From: Pseudomonas hunanensis
Lineage (GTDB): Bacteria > Pseudomonadota > Gammaproteobacteria > Pseudomonadales > Pseudomonadaceae
Direction: 5' to 3'
Length of the DNA: 54,127 bases
Assembly: GCF_013393325.1 (NCBI RefSeq)
Contig: NZ_QJRC01000085.1
Span: 5,559 to 59,685 of the forward strand
Shown here one piece after another: positions 8,600 through 17,915 of the stretch. Below the pieces are notes generated by a model. The model saw only the letters and a list, made by a program, of their open reading frames with translations, ran no database searches and was not told the DNA's origin. The number at the start of each line of letters is the position of its first letter. The first letter of the stretch is position 1. Both the position numbers and the translations under genes were made by a program.

Positions 8600-11587
8600 G
8601 TGACAAACCTTACTAAAGAACAGATACTCCAGCAGCTGGCTGGCGGCACGGTCATGGCGGGTTGGTCTGCTATTGCCCAAGTGGGGCGAGATCAGATCAA
8701 CCAGTTATTGTCGGACCAGTGGCTACAAAGCTATACCAATCAAACGTTCATCGAACCCATGAGCATGGCGTTTGACCTGGACGAGGGCGGCCAGTTGCGT
8801 GGCGAGTTTCGCAACCTGGTATTTGGCCCGCCACAGCTGTATTTCGAAGAGGCCAACTTGCTGTCGGCCGTCACGACCGTGCGAATGACCCTGCTCTCGG
8901 GCGATTACATTCAGCATGCTTATTTGCCGGGCAGCCCGCCTGTACTGTTGCGGGCTCACAGTGTGAATGAGGCCATGCGCTATGCGGTCAGCGCGCACAT
9001 AGAGCTGAAACTGCAGCAAAGCGTGAGCGGGCAGTATACCCAATTGGTGCTGGCGCTTTCAGATGCTCGGACCGATACGCTGCAATGTGACCTGGGTACC
9101 ACCGACTATGCATCGAAACAGATAGGCAAAGCGGTTTACGACCATTGGCTCAACCAACCTAGCGCTCGCCAGGTCTATACCTTGGTCGAGTTCGATGGCG
9201 AAGATTACGCGTCGATGTCGCCCAAGAGCATCAAGGTTTTGACCCAGAGGGCACCTTGGGGGGCCAAGACAGACAAACTGTTCAAGGACAAGGCCGCTAG
9301 CGAAGGCGATGGCGCGGTGGTGTTGATGATGCAGTTACGCTCTCATCTGCTGCAGGGCACGCTTCCGCAACCCGGCAACAACTTCCCCTATCTAAGTCCC
9401 GGCACAGCCGCCACAGGGGCCGAGCATTCATGCTCGCTGTTGCTTGACCCAATCAACGATCGCAAGCGTGGCGAGCCATTGGCTCAGGTACTCAGGCCGG
9501 TACGGATACCCAACGCGTATCGCTACACGTACGAAGACGCTGACAAGTACGAGCCAGCCGATGTGGTCGGCTTTGGTCAGATTTCGCCCACAGAAAACAC
9601 CTACCGGGTAGACCCAGCCACGGCAAGTACCGTGGCGCAGGGAAGCGTGCCCTTCGCGCTCAATGGGGTTACGCCCGTCACGGCGTGGGCAACCGCTAAC
9701 CTGAGGAGTGTTTCTGCCAGTGGCACAATTAGCGCCGCCGGCATTTATTCGTCGGGCGATGCAGATCGGTTCATCGCCGATAGCCAGGTTTCGGTGGTGA
9801 CGGGGCAGTACCTGGATGGCAGTGGCAGTGAGCAGTCACGTAGTGCGGTGGTGGTCGAGCACGTCAAGCCGGTGCAGATATCCCCTCGAATCATGGTCAC
9901 CGGCGCCAATGGAGTGCCGATCGAACTGTCTGCCTCAAGCGTGAATGGCGGTACCCTTAAGTGGGATAAGATCGATACACCGCAAGCATTACGCGCTTCA
10001 CGAGGACCGGGACGGGCCGGTAACCTCGACAAGCGCGACCACAGCAGCGCATACGAGTTGGACCTGGGCAGGTTGGAAGACCTGGGTAATGGCAAGGCCC
10101 GTTTCACGCCGGCAATGATCGAACCAGGTAAACCCGAAATCCTGTTCCAGGTCATTCGCGTCACGGATACTCGAACGAACGCCTATGCCGAGGCGACAGT
10201 GGTAATCGTGAACTGGCCCCAGCGCTATTTTGTCGAGCCATTCTATGTGGCGGGCTACAAGCCCAACGCCACCGTGCCATTCAAAGTCACGGATGCGCCC
10301 AGCGACCTGACGTGGCATGTGTTTGGAGAAGGTGATGTAGACCAGAACGGTGTCTATACCCCCCCCGAGAACGCCCAATTGCCGGTTACCGTAGTAATGG
10401 CCGATTACAATGACTCGCGGAACGGGTACGCAATCATCGAACACCGACCGGTCGCAACCGCCGCACCCGTGGCCAGTAGCTGGGATGGCCTTCTCAGGTT
10501 TGCCGTCGAACTGCTCAGCGTTGGCAAATGTTTTGCCAACGGTATGCAGCAGATTGAAGTAAGAATAACCATCGAGACAAAAGTTGATAGGCCGGGGGTT
10601 ATTTCGCCACCGATCAGCGATAAAGAACTCGCCAGCCTCAAACTGTACAACGTTGAGGGCGGCAAGGTGCTTGAATTCCTACCTGACGGTGAAGAAGGCC
10701 TTGAACCAGGCGACGGCCCTAAAAATTGGGTCGTGAATAATAGTGCCAATCGGGTGGGATCACGTACTCAGGTTATGCAGGGCAGCGCGCGAGGGGAAGA
10801 CAGTACCCGATACAAGCGGTTTTTCCTGCAGAGTACCGCCGTTGGCACGCTGGAAGTGGCTGCCCAGTTCAAAGGTGACGATAATGCAGTCTATCGCTCT
10901 ACCGATTACGTCGACGGTACCCAGAAAGTAACGGTGGTTGCTGAGTCCGTGCCTGTTTTTTCCAGGGATGCCTACACGTTCACGCGTGTCCCGGTGAAAG
11001 GCTGGGAAGGCGTGGGTGATGAAGACTTTCACAAGGTAGACGATACCACCGACTATTGGATACTGGCGGGAGCAAAAGATGATGCCTTCCAGACACTGAA
11101 GTTTCTCAGGCTGAAGTTCGAAGACGACAGCCCCGTGTCGACGATGCGCTGGGAGTCTGATCAGCGAAGGGAAAAGTACTGCAGTTTTACCGGTTATGCG
11201 TTCACCCCATTTGTTCGTGAGAACAGCCAGCTCGGTAACGAAACAGACAACCCAGAGGACCCTGAAAAATACCTTGTACATGACGGCTTGTTGCAGGCGT
11301 TGGTGCAATACCAAACCCAGCTCGATACCTATTTGGATACAGAGCTGCTTGATGACTATAAAGCTGCGGCGGGCGACGTTTGTTTTGCTCTGCACCGGGT
11401 ATCGGACCTGCCTATTATTTACGACAAAGAAAACCCCATTGAAAGGCAGTGGCGAGCCGAACTGGAAAAGCCCTTGTCGTTCCGCCTGATGGATCAGAAC
11501 GGTAATTGGCATAAGCTCAGGGTTTCATTCCATTTGGCGAATGGTCTGCAGGGTAGTCGCGACAAGCTGACTTACGCGATCAACTAA
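8600..11587 (+). CDS. Large protein of unknown function, possible TULIP/P47-like N-terminus
   Basis: A 995-aa protein. GTG at 8600 is preferred over TTG at 8594 because GAGGG lies 7 bases before the GTG. The first 220 residues (MAGWSAIAQ at about 18-26, then long amphipathic strands) resemble in pattern the start of the TULIP-fold OrfX/P47 proteins that accompany some toxin genes. This is a weak, by-eye resemblance. The middle (about 350-620) looks like two or three Ig-like domains, and the end is rich in Trp, Asp and Tyr. No Sec signal is present. The gene lies 127 bp after the 603-aa gene and 27 bp before the second RHS gene, so co-transcription with the RHS gene is likely. It may be a chaperone, lipid-binding or scaffold component of the RHS locus. 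Confidence 0.7.
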   Translation: MTNLTKEQILQQLAGGTVMAGWSAIAQVGRDQINQLLSDQWLQSYTNQTFIEPMSMAFDLDEGGQLRGEFRNLVFGPPQLYFEEANLLSAVTTVRMTLLSGDYIQHAYLPGSPPVLLRAHSVNEAMRYAVSAHIELKLQQSVSGQYTQLVLALSDARTDTLQCDLGTTDYASKQIGKAVYDHWLNQPSARQVYTLVEFDGEDYASMSPKSIKVLTQRAPWGAKTDKLFKDKAASEGDGAVVLMMQLRSHLLQGTLPQPGNNFPYLSPGTAATGAEHSCSLLLDPINDRKRGEPLAQVLRPVRIPNAYRYTYEDADKYEPADVVGFGQISPTENTYRVDPATASTVAQGSVPFALNGVTPVTAWATANLRSVSASGTISAAGIYSSGDADRFIADSQVSVVTGQYLDGSGSEQSRSAVVVEHVKPVQISPRIMVTGANGVPIELSASSVNGGTLKWDKIDTPQALRASRGPGRAGNLDKRDHSSAYELDLGRLEDLGNGKARFTPAMIEPGKPEILFQVIRVTDTRTNAYAEATVVIVNWPQRYFVEPFYVAGYKPNATVPFKVTDAPSDLTWHVFGEGDVDQNGVYTPPENAQLPVTVVMADYNDSRNGYAIIEHRPVATAAPVASSWDGLLRFAVELLSVGKCFANGMQQIEVRITIETKVDRPGVISPPISDKELASLKLYNVEGGKVLEFLPDGEEGLEPGDGPKNWVVNNSANRVGSRTQVMQGSARGEDSTRYKRFFLQSTAVGTLEVAAQFKGDDNAVYRSTDYVDGTQKVTVVAESVPVFSRDAYTFTRVPVKGWEGVGDEDFHKVDDTTDYWILAGAKDDAFQTLKFLRLKFEDDSPVSTMRWESDQRREKYCSFTGYAFTPFVRENSQLGNETDNPEDPEKYLVHDGLLQALVQYQTQLDTYLDTELLDDYKAAAGDVCFALHRVSDLPIIYDKENPIERQWRAELEKPLSFRLMDQNGNWHKLRVSFHLANGLQGSRDKLTYAIN

Positions 11588-11614
11588 TCAAATGGATTAT
11601 TTAGGAGGCTTGGT

Positions 11615-14600
11615 ATGTCTGGTAAAACGGCGTTGCATTCCGGTGCGTTCAATTTCTTGAGTTTCATCAGTAATGGTGTTGATCCGCGTACAGGCCAGTA
11701 TGGCCTGAGTATCGCGTTGCCTGTGTTGCGTGGTGACTATCTTGGGGGGGTGGAGTTTCCATTGAGGCTCAGCTATAGCTCGATGGGGGCGGGGGACTTT
11801 GGATATGGGCAAGGTTGGGATATCAATCTAAGTAGTTTCATCGAGGATGCCTACCCTGCCGGGGGAGGGGCACTTTCGCTGTATACCGGTGAGCGATTTA
11901 CAGTGGACGGCGTGGAGAGTATTAGCGAGAAAAAGCTGGACTCTTTCCATTTTCACAAGGATGGCGATGGGCTGTACCGGGTCGAGCACAAGGACACACC
12001 ACTGACGGAAGTGCTGCAGCCCGTTAATATCGGTACAAGGAAGTTGATGCTGCCGAAAAAAATCTATGCCGATTCAAGGCGTTGCTTGGAGTTCGTCTAT
12101 CGTGACAATCCGCAATTGCCAGGTACCCCCTGCCTGAGTGAAGTGTTTGATTCAGGTGTGGGTGGGGGGCGGCCAGCTCGCCTGTTGTTGATTGAGTACT
12201 CGGGCGATATGGTCATCACCTTGTACCCGGATCAACCGGAGGCGAGGGCCAGTTACACCCTCAAGTTCAACGGGCGGCGGCTGGAACGTGTGGTGTTGCC
12301 CACCGATGAATTGGCGTACTGGGAGTTTTCCTACCAGCAGGTGCATGGGCAAACCTGTGTGAGCCGGGTGCGAACGCCGACGGGCGCGGTCGAGCATATC
12401 GAGTACGGTGTTGACGGTGACCCTGGCCACAAGCTCCCAGGGGTTGAGCAATATTTGCCGCGGGTCAAGCGCCACCGCATTGTTCCGGGTTTTGGCCAAC
12501 CCGATACAGTGACCGAGTATGACTATTCCACGACCAACTTCGTGGGCAATGGCAGCTCAATCGTCTGGAACAACAATGGCCGCGATAACCTCTACGAGGT
12601 GACGGATGCCAACTATTCCTATTGGAGTAAAACCACCGAGCGCTGCCCAGGACAGGCGGATCGCACCGTCTTGTCAACCTACGACCGCTTCCACCGCAGT
12701 GTCGAGGTAAAACAGGTTCAGGGCCAATGTGTGAATACCACGGTCAGCCAATACCCTGGCAATCCGGCGGAGCCCTTCATAAAGCAACCTGCGAACTTCC
12801 AGCTGGCGAGCCTTTCGACCCAGACCTGGCAAGTGGAGGGAAATGCGGCGATTGGCAAGGCCGAACACGCTACCACCTATGACGTGTTTGGCAACCTGAT
12901 AAGCGAAGTGCCCGCCACGGGCGTCGAGACGTTGTACGAATATTACCCCGCTGCAGGCGAGCTGGGCAGTTGCCCGGCAGACCCGCAGAACTTTGTGCGC
13001 TGGCGCAAGAGCCAGACCATTAACCCATCATCCGTAGGCGAGGCCGCAACCACGCGCACGCAGTTCGTCTATAAAGCGCTCGACCCGGTTCCGCTGCCCG
13101 ACGGCACGCCCGACTATATTGCCAAACAGTGGCTCGTGGAAAAAGAACAGCATTTTTTTGAGCTGCAAGGTGACGCCAAGGTGCCGGTACCGCTGAGCCA
13201 TTCGCTTACCGATTACCATGAATCCACAGCGGACTTGTTGAGTTATGGGCGGCCAAGCATCACGACTTTCACCATGGGCGACCAGGATACGACCACGTCG
13301 TACACCTACACGACAGAGGTCGTGGAACACCATCCAGCCTTGGTGACCACTCAAGTGGTGACGGGCTTCGATCATGGCCAAGCGCTGGAAGACGGCACCC
13401 TTCGCGATGTTCAGAAAACTATCGTCCTGAAGCACTCGGCATTGATCGGTGAGCCATTGTTCAACCGGGATGACAACGATGTGGAAATTGCCTATGCCTA
13501 TGATCGACTGGCCCGTGTGATCAGTGAGACCGTTGCACCCAACGATCCCATTTACAGGGCCTATCGCACTTACAGCTATGTGCTGGCGGTTCTTGACGAA
13601 CCGGCTGTGCAGACGTCGAGCGATGTCAAGCGCGTAACGACCCGATCGAAACTCGATGGTTTGGGCCGTGTATTCGAAGAGGAGCGTATGGACGCCGATA
13701 GTGCCGAAGTATGGCGACGCCAGGCGTATCGCAAGAGCTATTCGGCTGTTTACAACGCTTACGGCCAACTTGAGGAAGAAACCGAATACGACTGGATGGC
13801 GGATGAGGTTTCCGAGCAGGGGGTTCACCGTCCAGTCGACCTGCCGTTGACGGTGCGCTATGGCTACGATGACTGGGGCCAGCAGGCGTGGCAAATTGGG
13901 CCTGATGCTATCCGCCACGTTGAAGAGACGAACCCGGTGGGTAACCAGAACTCGGCGTTTATGCCTATCAAGCGCAGTTGGCGGGAGTCAGAAGATCGCG
14001 CTGACGCAAGTGGCGTGACCGAAACTTGGTTCAACCGGTTCGATGAACCCACCCAGGTCAGGCGCTTCAAGTCCAGGGACGATACCGTTGCATACAGCCA
14101 ACATACCTATCATTACGATGGCCTGGGGCGTGTGGCCCGGGAAGTGGCGGCCGATCAGTCCGTCACGCTGAGTACTTACGATCCCTTCGGCCGGTTGCTG
14201 GAGCAGACCCTCCCCGACAGGTCGGTGGTAACCCGCCGCTATGCGGACTTCGACAGTGGCGACCTTCCGGCATACATCGGTGTCAATGGCATCGAGCTGG
14301 GCACACAAACCTTCGATGGCCTCAAGCGGCTATACAAGTCTGATACGGGTGGGCGTAAGCGCAGTCTGTACTATAAACCTGGGCAAAACCGGCCGGAGAG
14401 GGTGTTTACGCCCTCCAAGCAATGGGTCGATTACGAATATAACCCCGTGTTGGGTGAAGAGCCGCTAAAGCGAGTATCCAGCCGGTTCACGGCTGATTAC
14501 CAGTACGATTCGGAAAACGCCCGGCTGTTGAGCTGTACCGAAGATGGGCAAACCCTGGAAAGGGAGTATTTCAGTACCGGGCAGATGAAGTTGGAGAGGC

Positions 14601-15553
14601 GCAAGGAGGGCGACGAAGTCTTTGAAATGCAGTATGCATTCAGCTACCGCGAACGCATGCTGAGCTACACCGATGTGCTGGGCCAGGTGCAAGACTATGA
14701 GTATGACGCGGCCGGGCGTTTGCTGCAGACCACGCTGGGCTCGACGGTAGCAATGTTCGCGTACGACACGCTGGGCAGAACGTCGGAAATCGCAACGCGT
14801 GATGGCGACAACTTCCTCATTACTCAGTTGGAATATGACGATTTCGATCGTGAGACGCTTCGCCGTTTCGATATGAAGGGTGAGATACAGACGTTGACCC
14901 AGCGGTACGATGAATGTGACCGCATCGTGGTGAAAACCTTGTGGCCAGGGGAGCCGGGAGAAGACCAGCGGCGACAAGCCGAGGTGTACGCTGATCGTGT
15001 TCGGGGCAAGGTGTTTCAACCTGCCGCGTCTGCAGATGTCAATGAGCGGTTGAAAAACATCTACGCAAAGCACAAGCCCTTTAATTCGGGAGCTGGCGGT
15101 GTGCTGAACGGAGAAAACTGGCTCAGGAACGAGGTCTATGCGTACGAGAGTCGCGGTCGCTTGTATGACTATAAATGCAGTGGCGAATTGGCCCCAGTCG
15201 ACCCGCAAGGGCATGTGATCCGTGGCCAGGCATTTGAGTTTGATGCCCTGGACAATATTGTGCTGGTTATCACCGAACTGACAGATAAAGACACGGACGC
15301 GCCGGGTGAAAATGTGGCCGAGTACTTCTTCGAATATGAAGACCCTGCGCAGCTCAGCAAAATAACCAATAGCTATGAAGGGTATACAGCCGAGCAGAGG
15401 TTGACGTATGACGATGACGGCAACCTTGAAGACGATGGTGAGGGCATGGAAATGGAATATGACGCCACGGGTAGGCTGAGGTCAGTCGTCAAGGCGGGGG
15501 GGACCTCGAACTATTACTATGATGGTGTTGATCGTTTGAGTGGGCAGAGTTGA
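11615..15553 (+). CDS. RHS/YD-repeat protein lacking the C-terminal core and tip
   Basis: A 1312-aa paralogue of the RHS protein at 107-5176. It shares the VDPRTGQYGLSI start, the SMGAGDFGYGQGWD segment, the CPGQADRTV segment and YD repeats throughout. It ends at YDGVDRLSGQS, exactly where the paralogue enters its RHS-associated core, so the core (NPYxYxxxNPV, DPTGH) and any toxic tip are missing. A strong terminator follows within 60 bp, so the short form is the whole transcript, not a sequence-window effect. The ATG has AGGAGG 6 bases upstream. G7 runs lie at 11744-11750 (near the 5' end) and 15496-15502 (about 50 bp before the stop). It could be a degraded gene, a tip-less scaffold, or a recombination partner for the intact copy. 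Confidence 0.85.
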   Translation: MSGKTALHSGAFNFLSFISNGVDPRTGQYGLSIALPVLRGDYLGGVEFPLRLSYSSMGAGDFGYGQGWDINLSSFIEDAYPAGGGALSLYTGERFTVDGVESISEKKLDSFHFHKDGDGLYRVEHKDTPLTEVLQPVNIGTRKLMLPKKIYADSRRCLEFVYRDNPQLPGTPCLSEVFDSGVGGGRPARLLLIEYSGDMVITLYPDQPEARASYTLKFNGRRLERVVLPTDELAYWEFSYQQVHGQTCVSRVRTPTGAVEHIEYGVDGDPGHKLPGVEQYLPRVKRHRIVPGFGQPDTVTEYDYSTTNFVGNGSSIVWNNNGRDNLYEVTDANYSYWSKTTERCPGQADRTVLSTYDRFHRSVEVKQVQGQCVNTTVSQYPGNPAEPFIKQPANFQLASLSTQTWQVEGNAAIGKAEHATTYDVFGNLISEVPATGVETLYEYYPAAGELGSCPADPQNFVRWRKSQTINPSSVGEAATTRTQFVYKALDPVPLPDGTPDYIAKQWLVEKEQHFFELQGDAKVPVPLSHSLTDYHESTADLLSYGRPSITTFTMGDQDTTTSYTYTTEVVEHHPALVTTQVVTGFDHGQALEDGTLRDVQKTIVLKHSALIGEPLFNRDDNDVEIAYAYDRLARVISETVAPNDPIYRAYRTYSYVLAVLDEPAVQTSSDVKRVTTRSKLDGLGRVFEEERMDADSAEVWRRQAYRKSYSAVYNAYGQLEEETEYDWMADEVSEQGVHRPVDLPLTVRYGYDDWGQQAWQIGPDAIRHVEETNPVGNQNSAFMPIKRSWRESEDRADASGVTETWFNRFDEPTQVRRFKSRDDTVAYSQHTYHYDGLGRVAREVAADQSVTLSTYDPFGRLLEQTLPDRSVVTRRYADFDSGDLPAYIGVNGIELGTQTFDGLKRLYKSDTGGRKRSLYYKPGQNRPERVFTPSKQWVDYEYNPVLGEEPLKRVSSRFTADYQYDSENARLLSCTEDGQTLEREYFSTGQMKLERRKEGDEVFEMQYAFSYRERMLSYTDVLGQVQDYEYDAAGRLLQTTLGSTVAMFAYDTLGRTSEIATRDGDNFLITQLEYDDFDRETLRRFDMKGEIQTLTQRYDECDRIVVKTLWPGEPGEDQRRQAEVYADRVRGKVFQPAASADVNERLKNIYAKHKPFNSGAGGVLNGENWLRNEVYAYESRGRLYDYKCSGELAPVDPQGHVIRGQAFEFDALDNIVLVITELTDKDTDAPGENVAEYFFEYEDPAQLSKITNSYEGYTAEQRLTYDDDGNLEDDGEGMEMEYDATGRLRSVVKAGGTSNYYYDGVDRLSGQS

Positions 15554-15582
15554 TCCTGTGCTTGTAGCCTTGCTACCCCTTG

Positions 15583-15609
15583 AGAGCCCGCGCTAGCGCG
15601 GGTTTTTTT
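15583..15609 (+). terminator. Rho-independent terminator after the tip-less RHS gene
   Basis: A GC-rich stem formed by agcccgcgc and gcgcgggtt around 15584-15602 is followed at once by a run of seven Ts (15603-15609). It lies 30 bp past the RHS stop and should end that transcript, separating it from the 675-aa gene downstream. Confidence 0.88.
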
Positions 15610-15637
15610 GTTTTGGCCGGTACGCAGATAATATAAC
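15608..15637 (+). promoter_or_regulatory. Weak sigma-70-like promoter candidate for the 675-aa gene
   Basis: TTGTTT (15608-15613) and TATAAC (15632-15637) are separated by 18 bases in an AT-rich stretch after the terminator and about 105 bp before the 675-aa gene. The match to consensus is modest and the -35 element lies at the end of the terminator T run. The main support is that the downstream gene needs its own promoter. Confidence 0.3.
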
Positions 15638-15648
15638 GGCCATGTTGG

Positions 15649-15670
15649 CAACTGACAAATTTGCCAGTTG
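15649..15670. promoter_or_regulatory. Operator-like 22-bp palindrome
   Basis: caactgacaaa (15649-15659) is followed directly by its reverse complement with one mismatch (15660-15670). There is no loop, which suits a dimeric repressor site better than an RNA hairpin. It sits just downstream of the candidate -10 element and upstream of the 675-aa gene, a typical place for an operator. Confidence 0.4.
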
Positions 15671-15740
15671 TGCGGGGGGAGGATGTGGATTTCAATGATC
15701 ACGTAGCTGTCCGCGCAGCCCCTTATGTTGAGTGTCTAAT

Positions 15741-17768
15741 ATGAAAGTAGAATTGAAAGGGAAAATTAAAGTAAAAATTAAAGAAAAGGTGAGCGGTAAA
15801 AAAAGCAAGCCCTCAGGCCGTAAGCGTGTTTTTGCGCCTGTCTCACCTCAGATCGATTCGGCCCTGATAGCAGACCCCACCGATAATACGATGCTGAGCT
15901 CGGCCTTGACAGATGATGCAGTCGATATTGATTTGACCATCACTGATTGGGGTGCAGCAGGTGATCCCAATGTAGGGGAGTTTGACCAGATGTGGCTGTT
16001 GCATCTGCCAGACGGTGGGGCCGAGGAGGAGCTGCACAATGGTCAGTATGATAGAAACAGTGTTTTCCCCTTTGACGTTACTCTGGATAAGGATCAGGTA
16101 AAAAGATGGGGTGAAGGCGGTCATACTTTTTTTATCAGGGTCGTCCCTTATAACAACCCCCATCCTGTAGATTTTCCCCCGTTACACTTGATCTTTGATC
16201 GTGTCGCTCCCTACCCCAATCAAATGCCCAATCCATTCCCGGCTATTGCTGCCGTGTTAGACACCAATATTGGTTCGGTTGAGCTCACATTGCCTGGCTA
16301 TCCACTTCCGAGTGACACCACTTATCCCGGTTGGGATGCTAAAGATACCGTAGGGTGGGTCTGGCGCAAGCAAGTGCCTGTTGATCCGGGTGACCTGGTA
16401 CCAGACGGCACCGCGCTTGTCACTACAGTGCCTCTGACGATACCGGTGCCTCAGAATGTTATTGAGGATGAGGGGGACGGTGGCATCCTTATCGCCTACA
16501 TTCTTCAGGACAAGGCCGGTAATCGCAGTGCCGTGTCTAGGGCCACGCGCGTTACGGTGGCGCTAGGGAATTTGCCTGTCCCGGCGGATTTCCAGAAGCC
16601 TCTGGTGTTAGACATGAACAACGGTGTGGTGGATCAGGACGCCGTGCTTAAAGGTATAGAAGTGCAGATTGATGCCTTCCAGCATTTCAAATCGTCGGAT
16701 CTGATTACCCTCCATTGGGGCACACATGATTTCGCTGAGCGGGCAGTGGGTACGTTCCCGGTCAAGCAGGCTATTCCTGCCAGTGTTATCCTGGATATTT
16801 ACGGCAAAGGCTCTACAGGCGTCAAACCGGTCGATGTAACGTATGAAGTGCGGCGTGGCGATCACCCATTGGGCGGTGAGAGTGACACATTCGATGTCAA
16901 CCTTGAGCGCATTGGCCCGATCGTGCCCGACCCTGATCCGGAGTGGCCGGGGCCTGTAAATCCGCAAATGGCCCTGCCGGATGTATATGGAGGCAATGAT
17001 AACCAGAAAAATCACCTGACCGAGAACGATGATGGCGCCGATGCCGAGTTGAGAGTAACGATCGACGCTGCATTCGCGGAAGATGATCTGGTTGAGTTTT
17101 ACTACACCGATGAACATGTCATCGAAGCGGATTATCAACTTGAGCAGGCCGACCCTGGCAACGAAATCAAAGTGACCATCCCGTGGGCATACATTCTTCG
17201 ACACGACAATGGCAACCGCTTTGCTCACTATGAAGTCAGCCGTGCAGGTGTGCCGAACAAGGCTGCTTCTGGACCTCAGCCAATTGTGGTGGAGGCTATT
17301 GTCATACACCCGGAAGCTGCGGAGATCCTGGGTGGTTATGTAGGCGGAGGGCGCCTGTGGCTGAACTGCACTTCGTTGTTTGACCCTGCGGATCCAACTG
17401 ATGTTAACCCTGATGTGCGTATCAATATCCCTGACCTGAGCAAATGGTTGGCCAACGGTGAAGACTTGACACTGACCTGGACGGCGACCCAGGGAAGTTC
17501 TCCTGGTGGGCTCGATATACCAAATGCTAAGTTTGAAAAAACTATTCAGTTGAACGCGACTAACCCACCCACCGGGTTCGTTTGGCGAATCCCTTATGCC
17601 GATGGCCTGAAGCCGATTTACGAGTTCAATCAGGCAGTTACTTATGATGGGCTGGCGACTTTCATTTATGCATTTGAACGTAATGGTAAAACGATCACAT
17701 CCGAGCCTGCCGTGGCAGTGGTATCCATGCACTCGTTTACCGCCGAATGCCCACTTGTTCGTCCTTGA
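15741..17768 (+). CDS. Beta-rich Ig-like repeat protein with lysine-rich N-terminus, second of three paralogues
   Basis: A 675-aa protein of no recognised family. The first 30 residues are dense in lysine (KVELKGKIKVKIKEK) and encoded by very AT-rich DNA. After this come several Ig-like units. Units end with a motif of the type GDGxxxAYxLxDxAGNxS followed by a Val-rich strand (about residues 240-270 and again near 490-520), also seen in the 487-aa protein. No Sec signal or membrane segment is visible. ATG at 15741 is preferred over GTG at 15732 because a weak TTGAG lies 8 bases before it and none precedes the GTG. It follows the RHS terminator, so it probably has its own promoter. Role unknown; the basic tail could bind nucleic acid, a partner or the cell surface. 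Confidence 0.73.
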   Translation: MKVELKGKIKVKIKEKVSGKKSKPSGRKRVFAPVSPQIDSALIADPTDNTMLSSALTDDAVDIDLTITDWGAAGDPNVGEFDQMWLLHLPDGGAEEELHNGQYDRNSVFPFDVTLDKDQVKRWGEGGHTFFIRVVPYNNPHPVDFPPLHLIFDRVAPYPNQMPNPFPAIAAVLDTNIGSVELTLPGYPLPSDTTYPGWDAKDTVGWVWRKQVPVDPGDLVPDGTALVTTVPLTIPVPQNVIEDEGDGGILIAYILQDKAGNRSAVSRATRVTVALGNLPVPADFQKPLVLDMNNGVVDQDAVLKGIEVQIDAFQHFKSSDLITLHWGTHDFAERAVGTFPVKQAIPASVILDIYGKGSTGVKPVDVTYEVRRGDHPLGGESDTFDVNLERIGPIVPDPDPEWPGPVNPQMALPDVYGGNDNQKNHLTENDDGADAELRVTIDAAFAEDDLVEFYYTDEHVIEADYQLEQADPGNEIKVTIPWAYILRHDNGNRFAHYEVSRAGVPNKAASGPQPIVVEAIVIHPEAAEILGGYVGGGRLWLNCTSLFDPADPTDVNPDVRINIPDLSKWLANGEDLTLTWTATQGSSPGGLDIPNAKFEKTIQLNATNPPTGFVWRIPYADGLKPIYEFNQAVTYDGLATFIYAFERNGKTITSEPAVAVVSMHSFTAECPLVRP

Positions 17769-17915
17769 GTGTTGGCGATCCGGCATGCGGGCTGGGTTTG
17801 CTGAAAAGTCGCATCAATTACAGGACTTTTCCTACTCGCGACTGGGTGATTTCTTAATAGCCTTGCTCACGTTTTTGCTGCCCGTTTGCGGGTTAATCGA
17901 TGAGGCTAAAGTGCA

